DNA of 64,000 nt. Source: Amycolatopsis orientalis DSM 43388. GTDB lineage: Bacteria; Actinomycetota; Actinomycetes; Mycobacteriales; Pseudonocardiaceae. The DNA is taken from the NCBI RefSeq assembly GCF_000411975.1, contig NZ_ASXG01000126.1, positions 62,001-126,000 on the forward strand. Direction: 5' to 3'. The notes below the pieces were generated by a model that was given only the letters and a program-made list of their open reading frames with translations, was not told where the DNA came from and did not search any database. A program made the position numbers and the translations under genes. This document shows, one piece after another, positions 39,683 through 47,293 of the stretch (positions within the stretch are counted from its first letter, which is position 1; every line of letters begins with the position of its first letter).

Positions 39683-39686
39683 GGTG

Positions 39687-41237
39687 TCACGCCCCCAGCT
39701 GCAGGTCGCCGACCGCCTTGACCCGGATCCGGGTGGCGTTGCCGGGCAGGTACGGGATCGGCACCTCGTCGAAGTCGACGATGCCGACCGACGCCGGGCT
39801 CGCCCCGGCGGCCACCGCGCGGTCGACCGCCTCCTGCTTCGCCTCGTCCACCACCGCTTCGCGACGGCCGGGCTCGATCACGTACACCCGGTCGACCTCG
39901 CCGCCGATCTGCGCGATCGCCGCGCCGATCGCGTTGGCCACCGCGTAGTGGTCCGGTCGGCGGACCTCGCCGGAACCGGCCAGCTCGTCCGGCAGCAGCA
40001 CCGAACCGCCGCCGACCGCGACCACCGGAAGCGGCTCGGACGACGTGCGCATCCGGTCCACCACGTCGGACACGTCCGCCGCGATCCGGTCCAGCGCGGC
40101 CTTGACGAAGTCCCGGTCGAGGTGCGCGACCAGCGCCGGGTCGCCGATCTCGGCCCGTCCCGCGGCGACCGCGATGTCCGTTGCGGTCAAGGTGTCTCCG
40201 CCGAACACGAGCGCCTTCGAGGTCAGCTCGTAACCGACGGAATCCGGTCCGACGGTCACGCCGGCCGCGTCGCCGCGGACCCGGCTGCCGCCGCCGATGC
40301 CGATCGAAAGGACGTCCGGCATCCGGAAGTTCGTGCGGATCCCGGCCACGCTCACGTCCGTGGTCGCCTCCCGCGGGAATCCCTGGCGCAGCACGCCGAC
40401 ATCGCTCGTGGTGCCGCCGACGTCGACCACCGCGCAAGTGTCCAAACCGGACAGCACCGCGGCGCCGCGCATCGAGTTGGTCGGGCCGGACGCGAAGGTC
40501 GCCACCGGGTAGCGGCGGGCGAAGTCGACGTCCATCAGGGTGCCGTCGTTCTGGCTCAGGTACAGCGGCGCGGTGATGCCCGCACCGGTCACCGATGCGG
40601 CCAGCCCGTCCACGATGTGCGCCGCCAGCTCGCGCAGCGCGGCATTGATGACAGTCGCGTTTTCCCGCTCCAGCAAGCCGATCCGCCCGATCTCGTGGGA
40701 CAACGAGATCGCGACGTCCGGCAGCTGGGAGGCGATGATCTCCGCCGCCCGGGCCTCGAACTCCGCGTTCACCGGCGAGAACACCGACGTGATCGCGACG
40801 CTGCGGACGCCGGCCGCGCCCATGTCGTCGGCGGCCTTGCGCAGTTCGCTCTCGTCCAGTTCGGCGATGTGCCGCCCGTCGAACTCGTGGCCGCCGTGGA
40901 CCAGGTAGCTGCGCCCGGACACCGCGTCGACCAGCCGCTGCGGCCAGTCGACCATCGGCGGCAGCGACGCGCCGGCGGGCAGGCTGAGCCGCACCGCGGC
41001 GGTCGGGGCCAGCCGGTGCGCCTCGACGAGCGCGTTGATGAAGTGCGTGGTGCCGATCATCACCGCCCGCACCGTGGCCGGGTCGAACGCCCGCTGCCGC
41101 TGCAGCCCGTCGATGGCAGCGACGATGCCCGAGGTGACGTCCTCGGTCGTGCTGGTCTTGATCGAGGCGAGCACCTCGCGGCCGTCCAGCAGGACCGCGT
41201 CGGTGTTGGTGCCGCCGACGTCGATGCCGATGCGCAC
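39687..41237 (-). CDS. Hydantoinase/oxoprolinase family protein (HyuA-type)
   Basis: A 516-residue member of the hydantoinase A/oxoprolinase family with an actin-like ATPase fold. Both phosphate motifs are visible: MRIGIDVGGTNTDAVLLDG at the start and AVVDVGGTTSDVGVLRQG near residue 270. The adenosine-site GIGGGSRVRGD and VVAVGGGSVLLPDEL are further family marks. These enzymes open five-membered lactam or hydantoin rings at the cost of ATP. The short form here lacks the C-terminal extension and no HyuB partner is present; DUF917 genes follow instead. GTG start; 27 nt after the permease stop. Confidence 0.92.
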   Translation of the reverse strand: MRIGIDVGGTNTDAVLLDGREVLASIKTSTTEDVTSGIVAAIDGLQRQRAFDPATVRAVMIGTTHFINALVEAHRLAPTAAVRLSLPAGASLPPMVDWPQRLVDAVSGRSYLVHGGHEFDGRHIAELDESELRKAADDMGAAGVRSVAITSVFSPVNAEFEARAAEIIASQLPDVAISLSHEIGRIGLLERENATVINAALRELAAHIVDGLAASVTGAGITAPLYLSQNDGTLMDVDFARRYPVATFASGPTNSMRGAAVLSGLDTCAVVDVGGTTSDVGVLRQGFPREATTDVSVAGIRTNFRMPDVLSIGIGGGSRVRGDAAGVTVGPDSVGYELTSKALVFGGDTLTATDIAVAAGRAEIGDPALVAHLDRDFVKAALDRIAADVSDVVDRMRTSSEPLPVVAVGGGSVLLPDELAGSGEVRRPDHYAVANAIGAAIAQIGGEVDRVYVIEPGRREAVVDEAKQEAVDRAVAAGASPASVGIVDFDEVPIPYLPGNATRIRVKAVGDLQLGA

Positions 41238-41264
41238 GGAGAAAGCTCCTTCCAGGTCGGGGAA

Positions 41265-42590
41265 TCAGGCGGCCGGGGCGGGTTCGGCGTCCGCGGTGGC
41301 ACTCTTGCCGACCCCGCGGACCAGGCCGAGCTTCCCGGCGGCCACGTACAGAACGAATGCGACGACGAGCGAGTTGATGCTGGGCAGGCCCCAGTCCACG
41401 AACTCGCCGAAGAGCGCGGCGGCGATCCAGACGACGATCGTCGCGGGCACCCACACCGGGGCGTCGGTGGGCACCGCGCCGCGGGCCCGCGCCTCCTCCA
41501 GCTCGCCGCGCCACTGCTTCACCACGAAGTACTCGGCCACCATGATCCCGGCGATGGGCGGGAACGCGACCCCGAGCACGGTCAGGAAATCGGTGAACTT
41601 CGACAGGATCCCGGCCGCGGCGAGGACGCTGCCCACCACGCCGAGCACCGCGGTGACCAGGCCGCGGTGCGCCCGCTTCCCGGACACGGTGCCGATGAAG
41701 TTCACGACGCCGAGCCCGGACGAGTACAGGTTCCAGTCGTTGATCTTCATCGTGCCCGCGATGACGATCAGCAGCCCGACCCAGCCGACCGACGACGTGA
41801 CGATCGTGGTGATCTGCGCCGTGCCGACCGCGTGCGCGAGCAGCACGCCGGCCAGGCCGATCACGTACTCGCCGAGCGTGACGCCGACGAGTGTCTGCTT
41901 CACGACGTCGCCGGTGGTGCGGTTGAACCGGGTCATGTCCGGCGTGATCACCGCGCCGACGATGAAGCCGCCCGCGACCAGCGTCGTGCCCTGCAGCAGG
42001 CTGAGGTGCGGGCCGGGCGGCGCGGACGCCACGAGCGCGCCGAGGTCGTGCCGGGTCAGCTCGGACACCACCGACCAGCCGACCAGGATCAGGAACGCGG
42101 GCACCATCAGGTACGCAGTCCACGCCATCGAGTGGAAGCCGCGCACCACGATCGCGGTCACCACCAGGCCGAACACGAGTGCCCAGCCCCATTCCGGCAG
42201 GCCGCCGACCAGCGCGGCGAGGCCCTGCGCGGACACCGCGGACTGGATGCCGAACCAGCCGATCAGGCTGATCCCGATGGCCAGCCCGATGAGCGCGGAA
42301 CCGCCGCGGCCGAAGCCGGTCCAGCGCGCGATCATCGAGGTGGCGAGGCCCTCGCGGACGCCGATGACGCCGACGAGGACGGTGATCAGTTCGAGGATGA
42401 CCGAGCCGAACGTGAACGCCAGGACGGCGTTCCAGAAGCTCATCCCGAAGCCGATCGTGGCGCCGAGGAGGAACTGCGACAGCGCGGAAACCTGGCCGAA
42501 CCGCTGCACAGCGACCGACCACCACGAGTAACGGGCGGAATCGGGCACCCTGGTCAGCGCGTAATCGTCGACACCGACAGCCGAGGCCAT
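41265..42590 (-). CDS. NCS1-family nucleobase/hydantoin permease (CodB-like)
   Basis: A 441-residue polytopic transporter of the NCS1 family (cytosine, purine, allantoin and hydantoin permeases). About twelve hydrophobic segments are seen. Family features: WSVAVQRFGQVSALSQFLLGA, a central FHSMAWTAYLMVPAFLILVG, and AVITPDMTRFNRTTGDVV, closest to CodB/PucI-like members. GGAGGTCGCC precedes the ATG, a very strong site. First gene of the leftward catabolic operon; it presumably imports the substrate. Confidence 0.93.
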   Translation of the reverse strand: MASAVGVDDYALTRVPDSARYSWWSVAVQRFGQVSALSQFLLGATIGFGMSFWNAVLAFTFGSVILELITVLVGVIGVREGLATSMIARWTGFGRGGSALIGLAIGISLIGWFGIQSAVSAQGLAALVGGLPEWGWALVFGLVVTAIVVRGFHSMAWTAYLMVPAFLILVGWSVVSELTRHDLGALVASAPPGPHLSLLQGTTLVAGGFIVGAVITPDMTRFNRTTGDVVKQTLVGVTLGEYVIGLAGVLLAHAVGTAQITTIVTSSVGWVGLLIVIAGTMKINDWNLYSSGLGVVNFIGTVSGKRAHRGLVTAVLGVVGSVLAAAGILSKFTDFLTVLGVAFPPIAGIMVAEYFVVKQWRGELEEARARGAVPTDAPVWVPATIVVWIAAALFGEFVDWGLPSINSLVVAFVLYVAAGKLGLVRGVGKSATADAEPAPAA

Positions 42591-42657
42591 GGCGACCTCC
42601 TAATCCGGGAGGGGAACGGTTCCCAGCACCGTAAGCAGCGGCTTCGGCGAGGTCACC

Positions 42658-42701
42658 GTGCGATCCGCACAGCCGGAGCAGCTCGGCTGTGCAGATCGCA
42701 C
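42658..42701. terminator. 17-bp bulged hairpin between crcB and the permease
   Basis: GTGCGATC (42658-42665), one bulged base, GCACAGCCG (42667-42675), an 8-nt loop, CGGCTGTGC (42684-42692), one bulged base, GATCGCAC (42694-42701). It follows the leftward crcB stop by 2 nt, so a terminator is most likely. It also lies 68 bp before the catabolic operon and contains TGCGATC-type boxes, so an operator role is possible. Confidence 0.65.
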
Positions 42702-42703
42702 CC

Positions 42704-43072
42704 TTACCCGACCAAAGCGTGGACAGCCTCGTACGCGAACGCCGCCGCGCCGACGCCCGCGGCGACGCTGACGACCACGTTCGCGGCCGCGGCGAAGTAC
42801 GCCTGGCGCTCGACCAGCCGGACGGTTTCGTAGCTGAACGTGCTGTACGTCGTCAGCGCCCCGCAGAATCCGGTGCCGAGCAGCGAGTAGACCGCCGCTG
42901 GCAGCGCGGTCCCGGCGCCGGCGAGCCCGCCGAGCAGGACACAGCCGATCAGGTTGACGGTGAACGTGCCCCACGGGAACAGGCTCTGGTGCCGGGACTG
43001 GACGGCCCGGTCGGTCAGGTACCGCATCGGCGCTCCGACCGCGGCTCCGAGGAAGACGAGGAGGACGGTCAT
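42704..43072 (-). CDS. crcB: Fluoride channel CrcB/FluC (second subunit)
   Basis: A 122-residue four-helix membrane protein that exports fluoride passively. Features: VFLGAAVGAPMRYLTDRAVQ, FPWGTFTVNLIGCVLLGGLAG, and TGFCGALTTYSTFSYETVRL, the Phe-box region. The start overlaps the stop of the upstream crcB by one base (TGATG). Adjacent crcB pairs usually form a heterodimeric channel. Confidence 0.94.
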   Translation of the reverse strand: MTVLLVFLGAAVGAPMRYLTDRAVQSRHQSLFPWGTFTVNLIGCVLLGGLAGAGTALPAAVYSLLGTGFCGALTTYSTFSYETVRLVERQAYFAAAANVVVSVAAGVGAAAFAYEAVHALVG

Positions 43073-43539
43073 CAGACGGCCGCCTCCACCGGAACGAGCT
43101 TGCGGGTGATCGCGTGCCCCAGCAGAACGGCGAGCAGCGCGGCGGCGAGCGTGCCGCCGAGGTAGGCGAAGGCGAGCGGTACGGTGTCCGGCCGGAGCAG
43201 GTTGCGCGCTTCGACCGCGTACGTGGAGAACGTGGTGAAGCCGCCGAGGACGCCGACGCCCAGGAACGGCCGCACCAGCCGGTGCGCCGACCACGCCTCG
43301 GTGACCAGCACCATCAGCACGCCGATGAGGAAGCAGCCGGCGACATTCGTCCAGAAGGTCGCCCACGGGAAGCCGCCGGGCGCGGCGGGAAGAGCCTGGG
43401 CGAGGCCGTAGCGGGCCAGCGCGCCGAGCCCGCCGCCGAGCGCGATCACCCCGAGCACCGAGACGTGGTGCCGGACGAGTTCGCGTTGCTGCACGGGATC
43501 CCGGAGGTCGACATCCGGGTCGAGAGGTTCTTCGGGCAC
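43072..43539 (-). CDS. crcB: Fluoride channel CrcB/FluC (first subunit)
   Basis: A 155-residue FluC protein with an about 28-residue acidic N-terminal extension (MPEEPLDPDVDLRDPVQQ). Four membrane segments follow with GGGLGALARYGLAQAL, FPWATFWTNVAGCFLIGVL and GVLGGFTTFSTYAVEARNLL. The start is GTG behind GTAGGAG. It is the first gene of the pair, and a structure resembling a fluoride riboswitch lies directly upstream. Confidence 0.94.
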   Translation of the reverse strand: MPEEPLDPDVDLRDPVQQRELVRHHVSVLGVIALGGGLGALARYGLAQALPAAPGGFPWATFWTNVAGCFLIGVLMVLVTEAWSAHRLVRPFLGVGVLGGFTTFSTYAVEARNLLRPDTVPLAFAYLGGTLAAALLAVLLGHAITRKLVPVEAAV

Positions 43540-43574
43540 AGTCTTCTCCTACTCCACGGGCGTGGCTCACCGTT

Positions 43575-43648
43575 CGAGTAGGGACTGTTGGCGGCGCGAG
43601 CCGCGGTTGTCCGGGCGATGCCCGGAGCGGCGAGCCCCACCGCCGCGC
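43575..43648 (-). promoter_or_regulatory. Possible (degenerate) fluoride riboswitch
   Basis: Read on the minus strand, the leader of the crcB pair contains GGCGGTGGGGCTCGCCGC, then AACCGC, then CCAACAGTCCCTACTC. This parallels the crcB-motif pattern GGCGATGG-G-TTCGCC ... AACCGC ... CTGATG-CTCCTAC, though the TGATG block is altered. The position, 35-110 nt before the start of a fluoride channel gene, supports it. A covariance-model search is needed; the altered core may mean it no longer binds fluoride. Confidence 0.45.
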
Positions 43649-43666
43649 GTACGCGAGCCTACCTGA

Positions 43667-44329
43667 TCAGTTCCCGGCCTCCCGCAACGCGGTCAGCGCC
43701 GGACCGAACATAGTGGACTTGATCGCGCCGAGCGTGCTGCGGTCCTTTCCGGCCAGCGGGGCGACTCGATCCACCGCCGCCGCTTGGAGATCTTCCAGCG
43801 CGGCGGTCTCGTCGACCAGGCCGAGCGCTTTCGCTTGCGCACCGCCGAACCGGCTGCCGGTGGTCATCGACGCGACCGCGGCGGCCGGGGTGAGCTTCGC
43901 CTGGACGAGTGCGGCCATGCCCGGGGTGAACGGGAGGTTGAGATCGGCCTCGGGGAAGCAGAAGTAGCCCCGGTCCTCGCGCATGACCCGGAAATCGTGG
44001 GCCATCGCGAGCATCGCGCCGCCGCCGAAGGCGTGCCCGTTGACCGCGGCGACGGTCGGGACCGGCAGCGCGAGCACGCGCGCGAAGAGTTCGTGGATGC
44101 TCGTGACGTACTTGCCGGCGTCATCGGGGTGGCTGGTGAGCCAATCGAGGTCGAGGCCGTTGGAATAGCACTTGCCGCTGCCGATCGTGACGAGCGCGGC
44201 GGGTTCCTTTCCCGCGGTGACCGTGTCGAGATGCGTGTGGACTTCTTCCAGCCACGTTGGGGCGAAACGGTTTTCGTCGGCCCCGAAGTCGAGCACGTGG
44301 ACCGGGCCGGTGGTGGTAAGGGTGGGCAT
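43667..44329 (-). CDS. Enoyl-CoA hydratase/isomerase family protein
   Basis: A 220-residue crotonase-fold protein, shorter than typical hydratases (about 260). It has the oxyanion-hole region GSGKCYSNGLDLDWL and the second GHAFGGGAMLAMAHDFRVMRE; the usual catalytic Glu pair is not both in place (EADLNLPFTPGM region), so isomerase or other crotonase chemistry is likely, as in peroxisomal-type delta-isomerases. The start is 1 nt after the tetR stop, with AAAGGA inside the tetR end as the ribosome-binding site. It probably forms a two-gene operon with tetR. Confidence 0.88.
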   Translation of the reverse strand: MPTLTTTGPVHVLDFGADENRFAPTWLEEVHTHLDTVTAGKEPAALVTIGSGKCYSNGLDLDWLTSHPDDAGKYVTSIHELFARVLALPVPTVAAVNGHAFGGGAMLAMAHDFRVMREDRGYFCFPEADLNLPFTPGMAALVQAKLTPAAAVASMTTGSRFGGAQAKALGLVDETAALEDLQAAAVDRVAPLAGKDRSTLGAIKSTMFGPALTALREAGN

Positions 44330-44330
44330 T

Positions 44331-44945
44331 TCAGTCCTTTCTGGACTTTTTCGGCGGTTCGAGGGCGAGAATGGCGCGGACCGCCGCGGCCAGCCTCGCG
44401 CGGCTTTCCGCGCTGGCCGGCCCGGTGGCGAGTTCGCGGCGCAGCAGGGCGGTCGGGAGGTCCACGACGCAGGCGGTGATCACCTCGACGGCCTGCCCGT
44501 CGCCGCGGTTCCAGAGCTGCCGGGCGAGCCGGACGAGGAGGCGGACCAGGCGTTTGTCCAAGGCGTACAAGGCTTCCGCGAGTTCTTCGGGCAACTGCGG
44601 GCCCAGGACTCGCTTCGCCGGGACGGCGATCATCATCCGCGCGGCGTCCGGCCGGGCGTCGGCCACCACGGCCGGGGTGCAGGCCGCCGCGACCACCGCT
44701 TCGACCGGGTCGGACGCTTCGTCGGCGAGCCGCTCTTGTTCGTCGAGGAAGAAGGTAGCGGCACGGAGCCAGGTCTGGCCGATCACGGCGGGGAGGTTGG
44801 CGAAGGCGTGGTAGATCGTGCTGTTCGGGACGCCCGCCTCCTGGGCGAGCTTCCGGACGGTGAGCGCCTCGGGGCCGTGGTCGGCGATGAGGCGCTCGGC
44901 GACGTCGAGGATCAGCTCGGGATCGTGGATCCGGGGGCGGGGCAT
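44331..44945 (-). CDS. TetR-family transcriptional regulator
   Basis: A 204-residue regulator. The helix-turn-helix is at about residues 8-55 (ILDVAERLIADHGPEALTVRK, then LAQEAGVPNSTIYHAFANLPAVIG). The C-terminal ligand-binding domain is unrecognised. The ATG at 44945 fits a normal MPRPRIHDPE N-terminus; the open frame upstream crosses the operator and is rejected. It is first in the operon with the enoyl-CoA hydratase, and a short palindrome lies just upstream, so autoregulation is likely; a CoA ester is a reasonable ligand guess. Confidence 0.9.
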   Translation of the reverse strand: MPRPRIHDPELILDVAERLIADHGPEALTVRKLAQEAGVPNSTIYHAFANLPAVIGQTWLRAATFFLDEQERLADEASDPVEAVVAAACTPAVVADARPDAARMMIAVPAKRVLGPQLPEELAEALYALDKRLVRLLVRLARQLWNRGDGQAVEVITACVVDLPTALLRRELATGPASAESRARLAAAVRAILALEPPKKSRKD

Positions 44946-44959
44946 GGTTCGGATAGTAA

Positions 44960-44975
44960 TGGAGCGGGTGCTCCA
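44960..44975. promoter_or_regulatory. TetR operator candidate
   Basis: TGGAGC-GGGT-GCTCCA, a perfect 6-4-6 palindrome, 14 bp before the tetR start. It overlaps an AT-richer patch (GGATAGTAAT) that could be the -10 region. Confidence 0.6.
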
Positions 44976-45229
44976 AAACCAGGGCGGGGTGATGTGCGGC
45001 TCAGGAATGGTGAGTGCTGGTGCGGTGAGAACCGGGTACCTGCGCACGCGGGCCGGGCGGCGGAACCGCTGCGCGGCATCGACTGCCGCCGCGGAACCGG
45101 TCTCGCCGGGACGCGGGCTATCACGCGGCCGACAGGTGTTCCGGGCGAGCGTTCACTGCCGGAGCTTTGCCCGCTTCGGGGGCCATCCCGCTGGCGCGCC
45201 CGAGGCGCCCTGCGACGGAACTGGCCCGC
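44976..45229. other. Spacer upstream of tetR, nothing recognised
   Basis: No gene or clear element is visible. Faint similarity to the 73-bp repeats may extend into it but is too weak to count. Confidence 0.35.
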
Positions 45230-45442
45230 CGCCCGCGCGCAGCGGCAAACCCGCCCGTCGCGAACGAAAGCGTCCGCGCCTCGCACGGACCGGAGCAACT
45301 CAGCCCGCGACACAGCGGCGGTCCCGTCCGTCGCGGACGAAGGCCTCCGCGCCTCGCACTGACCGGCGCAGCTCAGCCCGCGTCACAGCCGCAATCACGC
45401 CCGCCGCGAACGAAGCCTTCACGTCCCGCCAGGACCGGCGCG
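45230..45442. repeat. Three degenerate 73-bp tandem copies of the neighbouring gene's 3' end
   Basis: Landmark CGTCGCGAACGA-type blocks occur at 45256, 45329 and 45402, exactly 73 bp apart. Read on the minus strand, the units encode ADAFVRDGRVCRCA, EAFVRDGRDRRCVAG-stop and EGFVRGGRDCGCDAG-stop. The real C-terminus of the glycogen-binding gene beside them is DAPARDGRDCLYIAD-stop. So the spacer appears to be reiterated copies of the last 60-70 bp of that gene, including the stop codon. Confidence 0.75.
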
Positions 45443-45727
45443 TCAGTCCGCGATGTACAGGCAGTCCCGCCCGTCGCGGGCCGGGGCGTCCGGGTCGTCC
45501 AGCCAGCGGCCGCCCGCGGCCAGGTAGCGGAAGCGCAGCCGCGAGCCCGCCGGGACCTCCACCGCGGCCGAGCGCGTGCCGTTCGAGCGTTTGCGCAGTT
45601 CGTGACGACCGGGCTGCCAGTCGTTGAAGTCGCCGACCACGCTCACCGGGCCGGGCGGGGTGTCGAGCGGCAGGACGAACGTCACCCGGCGAGCCCCGGA
45701 ACCGGTGCTCCGGCTGGTCTTGATCAC
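45443..45727 (-). CDS. Stand-alone glycogen-binding (CBM48/AMPK-type) domain protein
   Basis: A 94-residue protein consisting only of an early-set/CBM48-like domain: VTFVLPLDTPPGPVSVVGDF, NDWQPGRHELRKR, and SRLRFRYLAAGGRWLDDPDA. The VVGDFNDW block is the glycogen/starch-binding signature also found at the N-terminus of GlgB. It may bind alpha-glucan or regulate another enzyme in trans. It is monocistronic, and its 3' end is followed by degenerate copies of itself. Confidence 0.85.
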   Translation of the reverse strand: MIKTSRSTGSGARRVTFVLPLDTPPGPVSVVGDFNDWQPGRHELRKRSNGTRSAAVEVPAGSRLRFRYLAAGGRWLDDPDAPARDGRDCLYIAD

Positions 45728-45791
45728 GGCTTTCCCTTTCCCGTTCCCGCGAAATCGGTCGATCTGAATCGTTCCACGACCGCGGCCGGAA

Positions 45792-45821
45792 ACCCGGACG
45801 CGGACCGTGCCGCGTCCGGGT
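45792..45821 (-). terminator. Perfect 12-bp terminator hairpin
   Basis: ACCCGGACGCGG (45792-45803) pairs with CCGCGTCCGGGT (45810-45821) across a 6-nt loop. It lies 11 nt beyond the stop of the leftward alginate-lyase-like gene. Confidence 0.8.
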
Positions 45822-45832
45822 GAAAACCGGGG

Positions 45833-47137
45833 TCAGGTGGTGGAAACGTCGTCCAGTTGCTCGGCCGCCGGGCGCACCGGGAACAGGTCGCCGCCGGGCG
45901 GAACCGGGATGCGGCCGACCGCGGCGCGGGCTTTCCGGTCCCCGGCGTCAGCGGCGGCGTGCACGCTGTCGAGAGCGGCGTACTGGATGAAGTGGATGTC
46001 CGGCAGCGGCCACGGCGCCGCGCCGGTGGCCGCCGGGAGCAGGTGGTCGACGGCGGCGAAAATGCTGCCGCCCTGCGGATTCCGGTACGACCACAGGTCG
46101 ACGCCCAGGTGCCGGCCCAGCTGCGCGAGCCGGGTCAGGGCGACCAGGTTGAACGTGTGGTAGTGGTACGTCCGCGTGCGAGTCGACTCCTCGGGCTGAC
46201 CGCCGTCCGCGGCGATCTGGTGGTCGATCCGGCCCCGGCCGGAGTCGCGGACGATCCGGCGGGCGAGGTCGCGCTGGCCGACGTAGCTCGCGGTCGCGGC
46301 GGTGAGCAGGTCGTAGAAGGTGCCGTGGTTGTTGGTCGCCTTGGCCTCGTCGGCGCCGTTCTTGCTGGTGCGCAACCAGGTCAGGAAGTCGGCCGACCAG
46401 CCGCGGAACGCCTGGCCGTCGGCCTTCGTCCAGCCGGGCGCGCCCGCGTCGAGGATCCGGGCGGCGTCGAGGACCTGGGTGAAGGTGTAGGAGAACTCGA
46501 TGATGCCGATCCCCCGCCCGTCGGTCTTGCACGGGATGCCCTGCGCGAAGTTCAGGTTCGGGTTCATTTTCGTTGCCGCGTCGAGGAACCAGGTGCGCAG
46601 GTCGAGCGCGGCGCGCTGGGCGTACTCGGCTTTGCCGGTGTAGAACCAGGCGAGCGAAAGCTGGTAGATCGAGTTGAACGCGACCAGCCGCGCGGCCTTG
46701 TCCGGCACGTTCTTCATCTCGGGGTTGACCTGGCCGTCGCGGTCGACGTACGGGCAGCCCTGCGGATTTTCCGGCGTTTTCGGCCGGCTGGGCCAGTAGT
46801 ACGGGGCGAGGCTCAAGTAGTCGTGCTTGTCGCCGCTCGGCGGGACGCGCTCCTTGTCGACGACCGTCCACGGGCCCTTGGTCAACGCGTCGTCGGCCTG
46901 CTTGAGCAGGTTCGACAGCGACGTGCGCAGGGTCGGATTCCCGGCCCTCAGGCCGATTTTGTTGGCGGCGAGCCGCACACCGTCGAGCACCACGGTGTCC
47001 GGCACGCAGACGAACGAACAGGACTTCGGCGCGGGGGCGGCGGTCGCCGCTCCGGCAGTGGTCGCGAGCAGGCCCGCGACCGTCGCGAGAACCGCCGCGA
47101 GACGACGCGGGCGGGAAGACCGGGAAGGAGGCAGCAC
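45833..47137 (-). CDS. Secreted alginate lyase-like protein (PL5 type)
   Basis: A 434-residue exported protein. The signal peptide covers about the first 35 residues (RRLAAVLATVAGLLATTAGA). The body is an alpha/alpha-barrel lyase: YLSLAPYYWPSRPKTPENPQG, then the catalytic-type NNHGTFYDLLTAA, RTRTYHYHTFNLVALT and WSYRNPQGGSIFAAVDHLLP. PL5 enzymes cleave alginate or related uronate polymers by beta-elimination. GTG at 47137 with GGAG upstream is preferred; a TTG 15 bp earlier is also in frame. The downstream terminator indicates a single-gene transcript. Confidence 0.85.
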   Translation of the reverse strand: MLPPSRSSRPRRLAAVLATVAGLLATTAGAATAAPAPKSCSFVCVPDTVVLDGVRLAANKIGLRAGNPTLRTSLSNLLKQADDALTKGPWTVVDKERVPPSGDKHDYLSLAPYYWPSRPKTPENPQGCPYVDRDGQVNPEMKNVPDKAARLVAFNSIYQLSLAWFYTGKAEYAQRAALDLRTWFLDAATKMNPNLNFAQGIPCKTDGRGIGIIEFSYTFTQVLDAARILDAGAPGWTKADGQAFRGWSADFLTWLRTSKNGADEAKATNNHGTFYDLLTAATASYVGQRDLARRIVRDSGRGRIDHQIAADGGQPEESTRTRTYHYHTFNLVALTRLAQLGRHLGVDLWSYRNPQGGSIFAAVDHLLPAATGAAPWPLPDIHFIQYAALDSVHAAADAGDRKARAAVGRIPVPPGGDLFPVRPAAEQLDDVSTT

Positions 47138-47224
47138 CGCAACTCCGTTCAAGAATATGAATACTCCACAGATATGTGAACCGAGATTGAATAACCGAAC
47201 TCGCGGGGCGTCGTCAAGAGGAGG

Positions 47225-47293
47225 TCAGGCGAAACGGCCGCGCCGGACCGGGTTCCGGAGGGTGCCGATGCCCTCGATCATGATGGTGACCTA
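47225..47293 (-). other. In-frame continuation beyond a TAG codon (lost C-terminus of the FAH-family protein)
   Basis: TAG lies at 47291-47293. After it the same frame continues for 21 codons, VTIMIEGIGTLRNPVRRGRFA, to a TGA at 47225. The VTIxIEGIGTLRNPV block is the conserved last strand of fumarylacetoacetase-family proteins. So the TAG is either a nonsense mutation, a read-through site or a base error. Confidence 0.8.

Noticed and set aside
39529..42833. Frames of about 1000 residues over the HyuA/permease region on both strands
   Set aside because: They overlap well-supported genes with family motifs and are Arg/Gly/His-rich shadows.
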